DNA of 64,000 bases from Hymenobacter translucens (GTDB lineage Bacteria > Bacteroidota > Bacteroidia > Cytophagales > Hymenobacteraceae), in contig NZ_JAJERB010000002.1 in assembly GCF_020685205.1 (NCBI RefSeq), forward strand, positions 558,001 through 622,000. The letters run 5' to 3'. A program made the position numbers and the translations under genes. Positions 1 to 8,445 of the stretch are shown here, in pieces (position 1 is the first letter of the stretch; each line of letters begins with the position of its first letter). Below the pieces are notes generated by a model that saw only the letters and a program-made list of their open reading frames with translations, was not told the origin of the DNA and searched no databases.

Positions 1-2
1 AG

Positions 3-53
3 GAGCAGGCCCCGGTTTTCCGGATTCCGCTCACCCTGCAGCCCGCCGATTAA
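3..53 (+). CDS. C-terminal end of an upstream gene (partial)
   Basis: An open frame enters from the left edge and stops at TAA 51-53, giving a 16-residue tail that ends LTLQPAD. Codon use fits the high-GC neighbours. It could be the last gene before, or part of, the tubulin/actin/motor set that follows, but too little is present to assign a family. The only evidence is frame and position, so this may be chance. Confidence 0.3.
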   Translation, partial: EQAPVFRIPLTLQPAD

Positions 54-174
54 GGATAACGCAACCCGCCGAACCCGCGTAACGACGCCCTAAAGGCACG
101 TTTCTTGCGGCCCCGCCCACCTTCGACTTTCCACCGACCCGCGAAGCATCCGCTTTCGCGCCATTTCCTGACCC

Positions 175-567
175 ATGAAAGGCTTCTTCCGCTTTCTCTA
201 CGAGCTGATTGGCTCGCCCCAGCCCCCCTCCGAAACGCCCGTGTACCGGGAGGTGATTTTCCCGAATGTGGGTTTGCTTACCCTGGGTTTGTCCCTGGCG
301 CTGGTGCTGATTTTCTACTACCTGATCAACCGCGCCATGGGCGTCGCCACGTTCAACAAGGTGCGGCACTGGGTGATTTTCCTGGTTATCAGCGCGGTGC
401 TGTCCTTTCTGATCGGTATCTGGCAGGCTAACTCCCAGGCCGTGGCTTCTCACTCCTACATCTACTGGATGTCGACCTGGAACGCCATCCTCGGCATGGT
501 CTGGTTTTTTCTGTTCTCCATCATTCTCAAGCGCGGCTCCACCAACGCCAGCACGACTCCTTTTTAG
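175..567 (+). CDS. Small three-TM membrane protein, first visible gene of the motor-like set
   Basis: A 130-residue protein with three hydrophobic segments at about residues 34-54, 68-86 and 105-122, a short basic N-terminus and a polar C-terminal tail. I recognise no family. It is co-directional with the tubulin-like gene that starts 145 bases downstream, and its position suggests a membrane component of the same set, which is inference from order only. The ATG at 175 follows directly on a non-coding stretch, and no better start is visible. It could instead be an unrelated inner-membrane protein. Confidence 0.7.
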   Translation: MKGFFRFLYELIGSPQPPSETPVYREVIFPNVGLLTLGLSLALVLIFYYLINRAMGVATFNKVRHWVIFLVISAVLSFLIGIWQANSQAVASHSYIYWMSTWNAILGMVWFFLFSIILKRGSTNASTTPF

Positions 568-570
568 GGG

Positions 571-712
571 CTCGGGGTCCTGGGTGCTTAGGGTCTTAGC
601 TGATGTTCTGATGACTGGCAAGAATCATTATTGTCAGCGACTAACGTCCAAGACCCCAAAACCCGGAAAAATCCAAGACCCCAGGTTCCCAAGATCTTAA
701 GAACCCAATTCC
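571..712 (+). repeat. Intergenic low-complexity inverted/direct repeats
   Basis: The spacer holds word-like repeats. CCAAGACCCC occurs at 648-657 and again at 673-682, and GGGGTCCTGGG/AGGGTCTTAG at 574-599 is their approximate complement. A long, imperfect hairpin is possible. It resembles in style, but not in sequence, the other intergenic inverted repeats in this window. Confidence 0.45.
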
Positions 713-2161
713 ATGGCTAAACTCTTTTTATTCGGCATTGGCGGCACGGGCTCCCGCGTGATTCGCTCCCTGACCATGCTGCTGGCTTCGGGCGTGAAGC
801 TCGCCAACTGCGACCGGGTGGTGCCCATCATCATCGACCCTGACGCCCACAACGGCGACATGAACCGCACAGTGGACATGCTGAAAAGCTACCAGCAGAT
901 CTACCAGCGCCTGGGCAAGCGGGAAGACGGCTTCTTCCAGACCGACATCAGCACCCTGAGCAGCATCTCGGCCGATACCAACGGGGGCGTGAAGGACACG
1001 TTCGTGTTCGATTTCGGTGGCATCAACCAAAGCTTCCGGCAGTACCTGAGCTACGACCAGCTTTCGGTCGACTCCAAGGGCCTCGTGGAGCTGCTCTTCA
1101 CCCAGGACAACCTGGAAAGCCCGCTGACCATCGGCTTCCGCGGCTCGCCCAACGTGGGCAGCATCGTGCTGAACAAAGTGGTGGAGTCGCCGGAAATCCG
1201 GTTTTTCGCCGACAACTTCCAGGCCGGGGACCGGGTGTTTTTCGTGTCGAGCATCTTCGGCGGCACCGGCGCGGCCGGCTTCCCGCTTTTGCTCAAAAAC
1301 CTCAAGGACCCGAACACCCGCCTCAGCAACGCCCGTTACCTGCGCGACGCCCTGACGGGGGCCGTGACGGTGATGCCCTACTTCGCGCTGCAGAGCGAGG
1401 ACAACTCGGTTATCGACTCGAACTCCTTTCTAACCAAGACCAAGGCCGCGCTCAGCTACTACGAGCACAACCTGCAGGGCCTTGACGCGCTGTACTACCT
1501 GGCCGACACGCCCGACACGCCCTACGAAAACCAGCCCGGCGGCACCGCTCAGCGCAACAAGGCCCACCTGATCGAGCTGCTGGCCGCGCTGAGCATCGTG
1601 GACTTCATGCAGTACTCCGAGTCGGAGCTGCGCAACGGCGGGCCCCACTTCCACGAGTACGGGCTGGGCGTGGACTCGCAGGAGCTGAACTTCAGCCATA
1701 TGCCCGACGAAAGCCGGGAGCTGATTGCCAAGCACCTCACCCAGCTGCTGTACTTCACCCGCTACCACAAGCAGCACCTGCCCACCGACAAGGCGCCCTA
1801 CCACGACAACCTGAACCTGGACCACGCCCTGCGCAACGAGCCCATCTTCAAGGAGCTCAACAACTTCCTGCACAGCCCCGAGTACGGCGTGGACGAGTGG
1901 CTCAAGGAGCTAAGCCAGAACCGCCGCTCCTTCCGCCCCTTCGACCTGACCACCGACGACTTCAACGCCATGATTGCGGGCAAGCCGGTGGAAAAGAAGT
2001 GGAACGACTTCTTCAACAAGGGCCTCAGCCAGAACTATTTTCTCAATCAGCTTAACGACGCCGCCAAGTCCATTCAGGAGCCCGACGCCTTCAAAAAGCT
2101 CGTCGCCCTGTTCGACAGCGTGACCGACAAGGCCTTTGAGGAAAAGGTGAAAGTGGTGTAG
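713..2161 (+). CDS. Tubulin/FtsZ-like putative GTPase
   Basis: A 482-residue soluble protein with no signal peptide or TM segment. The N-terminus after a hydrophobic strand reads GIGGTGSR (residues 8-15), like the first nucleotide loop of FtsZ/tubulin. A second glycine loop, FGGTGAAG (about 182-189), follows a hydrophobic strand ending VSS, as in the tubulin signature GGTGSG. The pattern matches the bacterial tubulin-like families distinct from FtsZ, best the one Pfam calls Tubulin_2. The C-terminal half is mainly helical by composition. The partners are the downstream actin/Hsp70-like protein and MotA/MotB-like pair, so a role as a cytoplasmic assembly or switch factor in a membrane machine is inferred. 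GTP binding is not shown. A Rossmann-like NTPase of another family is the main alternative. Confidence 0.6.
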   Translation: MAKLFLFGIGGTGSRVIRSLTMLLASGVKLANCDRVVPIIIDPDAHNGDMNRTVDMLKSYQQIYQRLGKREDGFFQTDISTLSSISADTNGGVKDTFVFDFGGINQSFRQYLSYDQLSVDSKGLVELLFTQDNLESPLTIGFRGSPNVGSIVLNKVVESPEIRFFADNFQAGDRVFFVSSIFGGTGAAGFPLLLKNLKDPNTRLSNARYLRDALTGAVTVMPYFALQSEDNSVIDSNSFLTKTKAALSYYEHNLQGLDALYYLADTPDTPYENQPGGTAQRNKAHLIELLAALSIVDFMQYSESELRNGGPHFHEYGLGVDSQELNFSHMPDESRELIAKHLTQLLYFTRYHKQHLPTDKAPYHDNLNLDHALRNEPIFKELNNFLHSPEYGVDEWLKELSQNRRSFRPFDLTTDDFNAMIAGKPVEKKWNDFFNKGLSQNYFLNQLNDAAKSIQEPDAFKKLVALFDSVTDKAFEEKVKVV

Positions 2162-2175
2162 GAAACCGTTAACCT

Positions 2176-2220
2176 AGAACGTCATGCTGAGCTTGTCGAA
2201 GCATCTCTACCGCTTCGTTG
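2176..2220 (+). repeat. 45-bp terminal inverted repeat, left copy of cassette 1
   Basis: This matches the complement of 2585-2629 at 42 of 45 positions, with core GTCATGCTGAGC then GAAGCATCTCTACCGCTTCG. The same sequence recurs at 9938-9980 and 10161-10203. It is a REP-like dispersed element, and with its partner it brackets the ORF at 2240-2623. Confidence 0.85.
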
Positions 2221-2239
2221 CAATCAAGCTTCAACCTCA

Positions 2240-2623
2240 ATGATGGATGCTAGCGAATACAAGCGTCGGAAGCAGCAAGACAATGTTCTCCACTTCTCCG
2301 CGCTCAATGCCACCCGTACGCTTCTCATAAAAGCTGAGCACTTCGATTTGGTGCGGCACATTGACGAAGCTATTGCAGCTGGTGAAATCGATAAGCCAAG
2401 TCAGCATCACAATCCCGGCGCATACACCAGCTTCTACCGCGTAGGTCTGGCTAGCAACAACATTGAGGTTATCATTGAGATGCTCATCGATCTAGAAGCC
2501 GGTGCAGTTGATAAGGATGGCCAAACAACTGCGCTGGCTTCGTTTTACGCGTCATTGCTGGATGAATGGCATGACTTGCTTCTTCAACGAATCGGTAGAG
2601 ATGCTTCGGCACGCTCAGCATGA
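2240..2623 (+). CDS. Hypothetical 127-residue protein inside an inverted-repeat cassette
   Basis: A soluble, mildly acidic protein of unknown family, with no signal peptide or TM segment and a helical composition. It starts 20 bases after one 45-bp repeat (ATG at 2240 or 2243), and its last 11-12 codons and stop (TGA 2621-2623) lie inside the inverted partner repeat, so its tail RIGRDASARSA is translated repeat. Base composition is visibly less GC-rich than the two flanking large genes. It interrupts the tubulin-like and actin-like genes and is probably a later insertion rather than part of the machine. The ORF is intact, but expression is unproven. Confidence 0.55.
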   Translation: MMDASEYKRRKQQDNVLHFSALNATRTLLIKAEHFDLVRHIDEAIAAGEIDKPSQHHNPGAYTSFYRVGLASNNIEVIIEMLIDLEAGAVDKDGQTTALASFYASLLDEWHDLLLQRIGRDASARSA

Positions 2624-2629
2624 CGTTCT
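2585..2629 (-). repeat. 45-bp terminal inverted repeat, right copy of cassette 1
   Basis: Inverted partner of 2176-2220 with three mismatches. It encodes the C-terminus and stop of the ORF ending at 2623. Confidence 0.85.
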
Positions 2630-2706
2630 TTTCCTGAAATCCTTTCCCTGCTCTCCCGCCGTCCTTTCCTTTTGCGGGTTAGATTAACAAAGACAAACTC
2701 CCGACA

Positions 2707-5700
2707 ATGCCCAAAGTCCTTCGTCTTCATAACAACGGCTCCCAGCAGGTGCAGGGCTGGCAGAAAACTGCCCCTATCACCAGCACCGAAATCAACACCG
2801 TCACCGACCCCACCGGTGGGCGGGCCAAGAACGTGGCAGTGAGCATCCCGACGCCGTTTGCGCGGATGCACCTGTTCGAAACGGCCTTCGACTTCCTGGC
2901 CCGGGAAGGGCAGCGCAACCCCGGCTCGGTGTACCACGAGCTGGTGTCGCACTTCTGGGATTTGTTTGAAATCCTCTACAACTACAACCTCTACACCCAG
3001 GCGGGCCGCAAAATCACGCTGCGCCGCTGGAATGCCGAGACAGAGCTGCGGAAGATGCGGTCCGACGAAGGCACCCGCCTGCTGGGCGAAACGCTGCAGC
3101 TGTTTTTGCAGGACGAGCGGTTCCGTGACTTCTCCGACATGTACCTCGTGTTCTACGAGTCGCCCGAGCTGCCCGGTGGGCCCCAGCTGCTGGGCGGCAC
3201 CTCCCCGCTGACGCTGCTGTTCACGGCTCCGGCCGTGAAAACGCTGGAATTGGAGCGCGCCCAGGCCAAGGGCCGTTACTTCGACAACCAAGTGGTGCTG
3301 CTCGAAGACCGTTCCCCGGCTTTCCGCGACTTCATGTACGAGCTATTCCTTGCGTATCCGCAGCTGCAGCGCCGCGAGTTTGCCGGCAGCGTATTTGCCG
3401 GCCTCGACCGCGCCCGTATCAACCAGATGCAGATGCAGGGTGAGCACACGGCTCAGCAGTTTGCCGCCAAGTATCCGGCCCTGAGTGACTTCCAGGGCAA
3501 CCTGGTCAGCGTAAAGCACGTGCCTCTGCCCGGCCGGGCCGACCAGTCGGCGGTGATGAGCTCCGACCTGTTCATTGCCCCGACGCGGAGCGAAAGCAAC
3601 GGCCGGCCCCGTCCACTGGTGCTGCGTCCCAACCTGACCATGCAGGGCGCCAACTACCTCAACGGCCAGCCCTGGGACGACCGCACCACGGTGCCCTACG
3701 CCGACGAGCTGACGCTAGAAAACCGCGTGCTGCCCGGCAAAGGCTTTAAATACCCTTACCTCACCGTAGGCGACTTCCTGGAAGATGCCCTGGTCGAGCT
3801 GCCGTATGAGCTGAACACGCAGCGTTTTCACACCGGAAAGGTAACGTTCCAGTACGGCGCTGATACGCAGGGCCGGGCCCGGTTTCCGTATCTGCTGCCC
3901 TTGCGGCAGGCCTTCTTCGAGTACTTCACCGAGCACGACCTCGCCGAGCTGGTCACCTTTACCATCGACCTGAACCACGTGCGGGTGCTGGTGCGGATTC
4001 CGGTGCAGGCCGGGCGCTTTATCACCTTTGAGCGCAGCTACTACCAGAACCCCCAGAACCCCAAGGACGCCCAGGGCCGCGAGATTCCGGAGAAGGGCCG
4101 CATCGTAAAGGCCAACATCGGCCTGGGCGTGTTTCCGTTCTACAAGATGCGCCAGCAGCCCGAGTACAACGACTTCTACAAAGTCATGCTCGTGGACGCC
4201 GACAACAGCCCCACCATGCTGCAGCGCCGCTACGACCTGAACTTTTTCGTGGGCGGGGAGCGGCTCACCGACCAGGGCGCAGCCCGCAAGGCCACCAAGT
4301 TTGAGCGGACGCAGAAAAGCGTAGCCACGGCCGGCAGCACCTACTACGAAATCACCGGTACCCACTTCGACCTGGCCGAGCTGACCTGCCCGCCGGCTTT
4401 CCACGGCGCGCCCCCGGCCCGGGGCCTGATCGTGCCGCGCTGGCGGGAGCTGGACCGGGGTACCCGGCGCTTCACCTTCGCCGTCGACTTTGGCACCAGC
4501 AACACCCACGTGGCCTACGCCAACGGTCCGGCCGCTCACCCCGTTCCCTTCACCATTGGCGAGGCCGATCTGCAGGTTGAGCTGCTCAACGCGCCCCTGC
4601 CCGACACCGGCTACTCGGCGTTTCAGCGCTACATGCGCGGCCCGGGTCAGCTGATCGACGTGCCCCTGATTCAGAACCGGGAGTTTATTCCGAGCATCAT
4701 CGGGGAACAGCAGTCGGTGTATGAGTTTCCGATCCGGACGGCGGTGTGCGAGACCAACTCCTACGCCAACGAGCCGAGCAAAGTGCTCAGCAACATCAAC
4801 ATTGGCTTCAGCATTAACACCGAAACCGGGCAGCCGCCCCAGAACCGCTTCGTGACCAACCTGAAGTGGAGCGCCGAGCTGGACCCCCAGGGCGTAAACC
4901 GCATTGCGGCCTTCTTCAAGGAGATTCTGCTGTTGATGAAGCACAAGGCGGCCATGCAGGGCGGGGTGCTCGAAGACACCCGCGTGGTGTGGTTTGCTCC
5001 GCTGAGCTTCGACATGTTCCTGCGCAACCAGTTTCAGCAGGTCTGGGACGAAGCCTTCCAGCAGGTGTTCCGGGCCCGCCGACCCACTCAGTGCATTTCG
5101 GAGTCGGTGGCCCCGTACTACTACCTCACGGCTACCAACCAGGTGGTGCCCAACCGCGACGAGAACGTCATCAACATTGACATCGGCGGCGGCACCACCG
5201 ACCTGCTGATCTTCGCCGACCAGAAGCCTTCGTTCAGCTCCTCGTTCCGCTTTGCCGGCGACGACCTGTGGGGCGACGGCTACGCCCGCGTGCAGGGCGC
5301 GCCCAAGCAGAACGGCCTGCTCCGCCTCGGCGTGCAGTATGTGGAAAGCCTGCCCGACTCCGAGGAAAACCAGGAGTACAAAGGCTACCTGCGCGCGGCC
5401 CTACAGAACCCCGACTTCGGCTCGGCTGATGTAACCAGCCTGCTGTTCACCTACAACGAGGCACTACGCTTTACGCAAAGCCTGGGCCTGGGCAAGGGGC
5501 GGCAGCTACGGGTGCTGTTCTACCTGCACTACACCGCCATTGTGTACCACGTGGCCCAGCTCGTGCAGCACCTCGGCCTGAAGCCCCCGCGCTACCTGTG
5601 CTTCTCGGGCAAGGGCAGCCTGTACCTGCGTCTGCTCAGCGGCGGCGCCAGCATGGCCGCCATTGAGAAGATCAGCAAAGCCGTATTCAAGGCCGCTTCG

Positions 5701-6177
5701 GGGCAGGAGGCGCCGCACAACTTCCGCGTGATTCTGGCCGATAACCCCAAGGAAGCCACCACCAACGGCGGCGTGCTGTTCGAGGAAAGCGCCACCAGCG
5801 CCGCCGACTTCGACCAGATCCGGACAGTAAAGCTCAACGGCGCTATGGAAGGGCAGGACATTGACGCAGCCCGCCTGAAAATGCCCCAGGTGGACGCCGA
5901 CCTCAAACAGAGCGTCATCGACAACACCCGCCGCTTCCTCGACATCGTGCTCGACAGCGACGACGTGGCCCCGCTGATGCGCGAAGTCGGCGTCGACATC
6001 GACCGGACCCGGGTCAAGGAGTTTCTGCTCCGCGAAATCGAGGACAGCCTCAGCCTGGGTCTGCACCAGATTGGCCGCAACCTGAGTCAGGGCGAAACGC
6101 TGCCCGAAACCCTGTTCTTCTACCCGCTCAAGCAGGCCCTCTATAACCTGAGCCGGGAGTTGATTTCCAACGGGTAG
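2707..6177 (+). CDS. Large protein with C-terminal actin/Hsp70-like ATPase domain
   Basis: 1156 residues. The first 585 or so match no family I recognise. An actin/Hsp70 fold starts at about 589: the phosphate-1 loop is AVDFGTSNTHVAY (592-604) and the phosphate-2 loop INIDIGGGTTDLL (822-834), both textbook for ASKHA ATPases. A probable adenosine-binding segment (FSGKGSLYLR) lies near 965-975. There is no TM or signal peptide, so it is cytoplasmic. The length and N-terminal extension recall SrfB-type proteins rather than DnaK, with no substrate-binding domain. It sits between the tubulin-like and MotA-like genes, so ATP-driven assembly or regulation of the same machine is inferred. The C-terminal 200 residues are helical. 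The start at 2707 is the first ATG after the repeat cassette. The ATPase fold is clear; the function is not. Confidence 0.75.
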   Translation: MPKVLRLHNNGSQQVQGWQKTAPITSTEINTVTDPTGGRAKNVAVSIPTPFARMHLFETAFDFLAREGQRNPGSVYHELVSHFWDLFEILYNYNLYTQAGRKITLRRWNAETELRKMRSDEGTRLLGETLQLFLQDERFRDFSDMYLVFYESPELPGGPQLLGGTSPLTLLFTAPAVKTLELERAQAKGRYFDNQVVLLEDRSPAFRDFMYELFLAYPQLQRREFAGSVFAGLDRARINQMQMQGEHTAQQFAAKYPALSDFQGNLVSVKHVPLPGRADQSAVMSSDLFIAPTRSESNGRPRPLVLRPNLTMQGANYLNGQPWDDRTTVPYADELTLENRVLPGKGFKYPYLTVGDFLEDALVELPYELNTQRFHTGKVTFQYGADTQGRARFPYLLPLRQAFFEYFTEHDLAELVTFTIDLNHVRVLVRIPVQAGRFITFERSYYQNPQNPKDAQGREIPEKGRIVKANIGLGVFPFYKMRQQPEYNDFYKVMLVDADNSPTMLQRRYDLNFFVGGERLTDQGAARKATKFERTQKSVATAGSTYYEITGTHFDLAELTCPPAFHGAPPARGLIVPRWRELDRGTRRFTFAVDFGTSNTHVAYANGPAAHPVPFTIGEADLQVELLNAPLPDTGYSAFQRYMRGPGQLIDVPLIQNREFIPSIIGEQQSVYEFPIRTAVCETNSYANEPSKVLSNINIGFSINTETGQPPQNRFVTNLKWSAELDPQGVNRIAAFFKEILLLMKHKAAMQGGVLEDTRVVWFAPLSFDMFLRNQFQQVWDEAFQQVFRARRPTQCISESVAPYYYLTATNQVVPNRDENVINIDIGGGTTDLLIFADQKPSFSSSFRFAGDDLWGDGYARVQGAPKQNGLLRLGVQYVESLPDSEENQEYKGYLRAALQNPDFGSADVTSLLFTYNEALRFTQSLGLGKGRQLRVLFYLHYTAIVYHVAQLVQHLGLKPPRYLCFSGKGSLYLRLLSGGASMAAIEKISKAVFKAASGQEAPHNFRVILADNPKEATTNGGVLFEESATSAADFDQIRTVKLNGAMEGQDIDAARLKMPQVDADLKQSVIDNTRRFLDIVLDSDDVAPLMREVGVDIDRTRVKEFLLREIEDSLSLGLHQIGRNLSQGETLPETLFFYPLKQALYNLSRELISNG

Positions 6178-6231
6178 AGAGAAAATGCGGGGTGAACTGA
6201 TTTGAATCGTTTCACCCCGCATTTTCTCTCT
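6176..6231 (+). terminator. Strong hairpin after the actin-like gene
   Basis: A perfect 21-bp stem (6176-6196 with 6211-6231) and a 14-base loop, overlapping the last base of the stop codon. The lower part of the right arm is TTTTCTCTCT. It probably terminates or attenuates transcription before the lipoprotein gene. The stem also rules out an upstream TTG at 6202 as that gene's start. Confidence 0.7.
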
Positions 6232-6240
6232 ATTACCGGT

Positions 6241-6681
6241 ATGATGCTAATGAGGATAATCCCGCGCGTTTTACTTCTGTTGACAGTTTTGCCCTTAGGC
6301 TCATGCTTCTGGGGGTCGGAATGGGACGAGAAAGAAATAGTTGGTAACTATTGGGCAACGACGATTAGTGGAGGAAGAAAGTATTACCTGTACTATGACA
6401 ATGAGGGTGAACTTAGTACTCCTTTGATTCAAGCTCAAGTTACTGAGACAGGCCACAATGACCGAGTGATAATTGTTAAATCATGCACTGAGTACTACAT
6501 ACTTCCCATTAGGAGTATCCAGTACAGACAACCACTTAAAGGGGAGTACCACAACGTCCATGAAGAGATTCGGAAGAAAGTTCTGGGCCCTTTCAACAGA
6601 GCGACATTTTACCAAACCCTGACCGCTATGGGCGAAGACTCTCTGATGAGCTTCGATCAAGAAATAGCCGACTGCCAATAG
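6241..6681 (+). CDS. Small putative lipoprotein in the motor-like set
   Basis: 146 residues from ATG 6241 (ATGs at 6244 and 6253 are alternatives). There is a signal peptide with a lipobox LGSC near residues 19-22, so it should be anchored in the envelope. The mature part has alternating polar and aromatic residues suggesting a small beta-rich domain (WATTISGGRKYYLYY). I recognise no family. The gene is clearly richer in A+T than its neighbours and follows a strong hairpin, so it may be an insertion into the set. It could also be a true subunit that contacts the periplasmic side of the MotB-like protein. It ends 12 bases before the next frame opens. Confidence 0.6.
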   Translation: MMLMRIIPRVLLLLTVLPLGSCFWGSEWDEKEIVGNYWATTISGGRKYYLYYDNEGELSTPLIQAQVTETGHNDRVIIVKSCTEYYILPIRSIQYRQPLKGEYHNVHEEIRKKVLGPFNRATFYQTLTAMGEDSLMSFDQEIADCQ

Positions 6682-6711
6682 CCGAAGTATTGCATGCTGA
6701 AACTCCTGCCC

Positions 6712-8223
6712 ATGAATCGTTTTTCCCTTTCCGGTGCCTTGCTGTTTGCCGGCCTGCTGCTTTCCGTCACTTTCGCCTCGGCCCAGACCACGCCCGGCCA
6801 GCCCACGCTCGATGAGCAAAAGGCCCAGATCTGGTGTGCTACGGTTCGGTTTATCTACGACGAAGCGGGCAAGTCTGACCTGAAAAACTCCGTCCGCTGC
6901 GGAGGCTCGCTCAAGGAATTCGAAAGCAGCATCAAAGCGGATAGTCAGAAGGTGTATAGCCTGCTGTATGCGCCGCTGGAAGCCCGGGGAACGATGTACA
7001 GCGGACTGGGCTCGGATAAGTCCAGGCTGCAGAAGCTGGCGACGGAAATTATCAACAAGCTGAAATCCTCGCCCTCCCGCCGCAAGGACCCGGCCCGGAT
7101 GCAGGGCGTGCAGGACCTTGACGCCCAGCTGAAAGGCTACGTTGAAAACGGCACTCCACCCACCGACGTTGGCGCCAGCCTGGCCGCGGCGCAGACCCCG
7201 CAGCTGGATACGACGGCAACCGATGAGGAAATGGCCGCCACTGAAACAGCCGGCACCGACCCCGTTGACAATTCCTATGCGGCAACCAGCCGCAGCGCAG
7301 GAAGTGGTGAAAGCATGATGAGCAAGCTGTTCGCGCCCATTGCCCTGATTCTGTCCCTGCTGAGCCTGTTTCTGTATGTGCTGCTGCGCCGTAGCATCAG
7401 CGCCCTCGGCAGCCGTGCCGACCGGCACCGCAGTGAGCTGGAATCGGTGAAAGCTACGGCCGGAGGCTTTGGCGGTGGGGGAGGAGGAGTTGCTGCCGGC
7501 CTGACGCCAGACGTGCAGCGCGAGATTGAGCGAATCGTGCAGCAGCGCGTGGCCGCGGAGGTAGCCCGCCTGCAGTCGGGCAACGCCGGACAAAGCCAGC
7601 ACCAGCCCCGGAAAGAAGGACAGTCGAACAAGCAGCAGCGTCAGCAGCAGAATGCCCCGCGTCCGGCCCCGGCCGCTGCCCCGCCAGCGGCGGCTCCTGC
7701 AGCGGCAGAGGCTCCCACCAGCTACGCTCCCCCCGCCCCGATGCGGGAAACCGAGCCCGCCCCTGCCGCTATGCCCCTGGGCTCCCCCGCCACCGAAAAC
7801 CGCGACGAGTTCGATAGCCTGATTCCGCCCGTCCAGCTGCCGGCTACGGATTGGTCGGCCGCAACGGCTCCCGTGCAGCCAGCCGCCGCGCCGGCTCCGC
7901 CCGCCAATCAGCGGTTCTATGTGAAAGTGCCCGTGAACGGGGGATTCAGCGAATACGACCTGCAGGACCAGCCCCAGCACGATAGCATCTACGAAATCAC
8001 CCTCGACCCCCAGCGCCCCGGCCGGGCGTCGTTCCGAATCACGTCGAACACCGCTGTCCACGCCTACGCCATTCAGAGCGCCCAGTACTCGCTGCGTGAT
8101 GCCTGCCAGTACCAGCAGCCCACCGGCCCCGTTTCGCGCATCGTCACCGACAAGGACGGCGTGCTGAACAAGGCCAACGGCGCCTGGCAGGTCGAGCAGA
8201 AAGCCGCCATTCACTTCGAGTAG
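6712..8223 (+). CDS. Single-pass envelope protein with Pro/Ala-rich linker
   Basis: 503 residues from ATG 6712, chosen because the N-terminus then forms a normal signal peptide ending ASAQ; an in-frame ATG at 6694 is possible. Predicted order: periplasmic domain with two Cys (about residues 30-195), one TM helix at about 206-226 followed by RR, a Gly-run and coiled-coil segment to about 300, a low-complexity Pro/Ala/Gln linker to about 400, then a compact C-terminal domain (401-503). The topology puts the C-terminal domain in the cytoplasm. The gene lies directly upstream of the MotA-like gene. A link between a periplasmic sensor and the cytoplasmic NTPases is an inference. I recognise no family. 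Confidence 0.65.
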   Translation: MNRFSLSGALLFAGLLLSVTFASAQTTPGQPTLDEQKAQIWCATVRFIYDEAGKSDLKNSVRCGGSLKEFESSIKADSQKVYSLLYAPLEARGTMYSGLGSDKSRLQKLATEIINKLKSSPSRRKDPARMQGVQDLDAQLKGYVENGTPPTDVGASLAAAQTPQLDTTATDEEMAATETAGTDPVDNSYAATSRSAGSGESMMSKLFAPIALILSLLSLFLYVLLRRSISALGSRADRHRSELESVKATAGGFGGGGGGVAAGLTPDVQREIERIVQQRVAAEVARLQSGNAGQSQHQPRKEGQSNKQQRQQQNAPRPAPAAAPPAAAPAAAEAPTSYAPPAPMRETEPAPAAMPLGSPATENRDEFDSLIPPVQLPATDWSAATAPVQPAAAPAPPANQRFYVKVPVNGGFSEYDLQDQPQHDSIYEITLDPQRPGRASFRITSNTAVHAYAIQSAQYSLRDACQYQQPTGPVSRIVTDKDGVLNKANGAWQVEQKAAIHFE

Positions 8224-8267
8224 CCTTTGTGGCTATTAGCTGATGGCTTGTAGCGGTTAGCTTAATC

Positions 8268-8356
8268 CTTTGTCTGCGAAGGACCTTCTCACGTTAGAGC
8301 GACATTGAAGACAATGGCTCGTTTTAACCTGATAAGGTCCTTCCTTTGTCAGGATA
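8268..8356. repeat. REP-like palindromic element
   Basis: Inverted words GAAGGACCTT (8278-8287) and AAGGTCCTTC (8334-8343) lie in a spacer between co-directional genes. The same GAAGGACCTT word forms the arms of the element at 60687-60787, so this is a dispersed family distinct from the GTCATGCTGAGC family. Confidence 0.6.
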
Positions 8357-8445
8357 ACAGAACATCGAGAACCCATCCGTGAGAACTCCGGACCAGTCAC
8401 TTCCTGAAAAACGGGAGCTGGTTTTCTAGCAGTAGCTTTACCCCG

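Noticed and set aside
1430..1873. Val/Gln-rich minus-strand frame inside the tubulin-like gene
   Set aside because: Antisense shadow with no start context. The plus-strand protein has both nucleotide loops.
2176..2629. An insertion sequence bounded by inverted repeats
   Set aside because: The inner ORF is not transposase-like, and no target duplication is evident. It is recorded as a REP-type cassette.
6481..8214. A 577-codon open frame on the minus strand opposite the single-pass envelope protein
   Set aside because: It runs through another long gene in high-GC DNA, is Gly/Arg/His-rich without domains, and its antisense partner has a signal peptide, TM helix and linker. It is a composition artefact.
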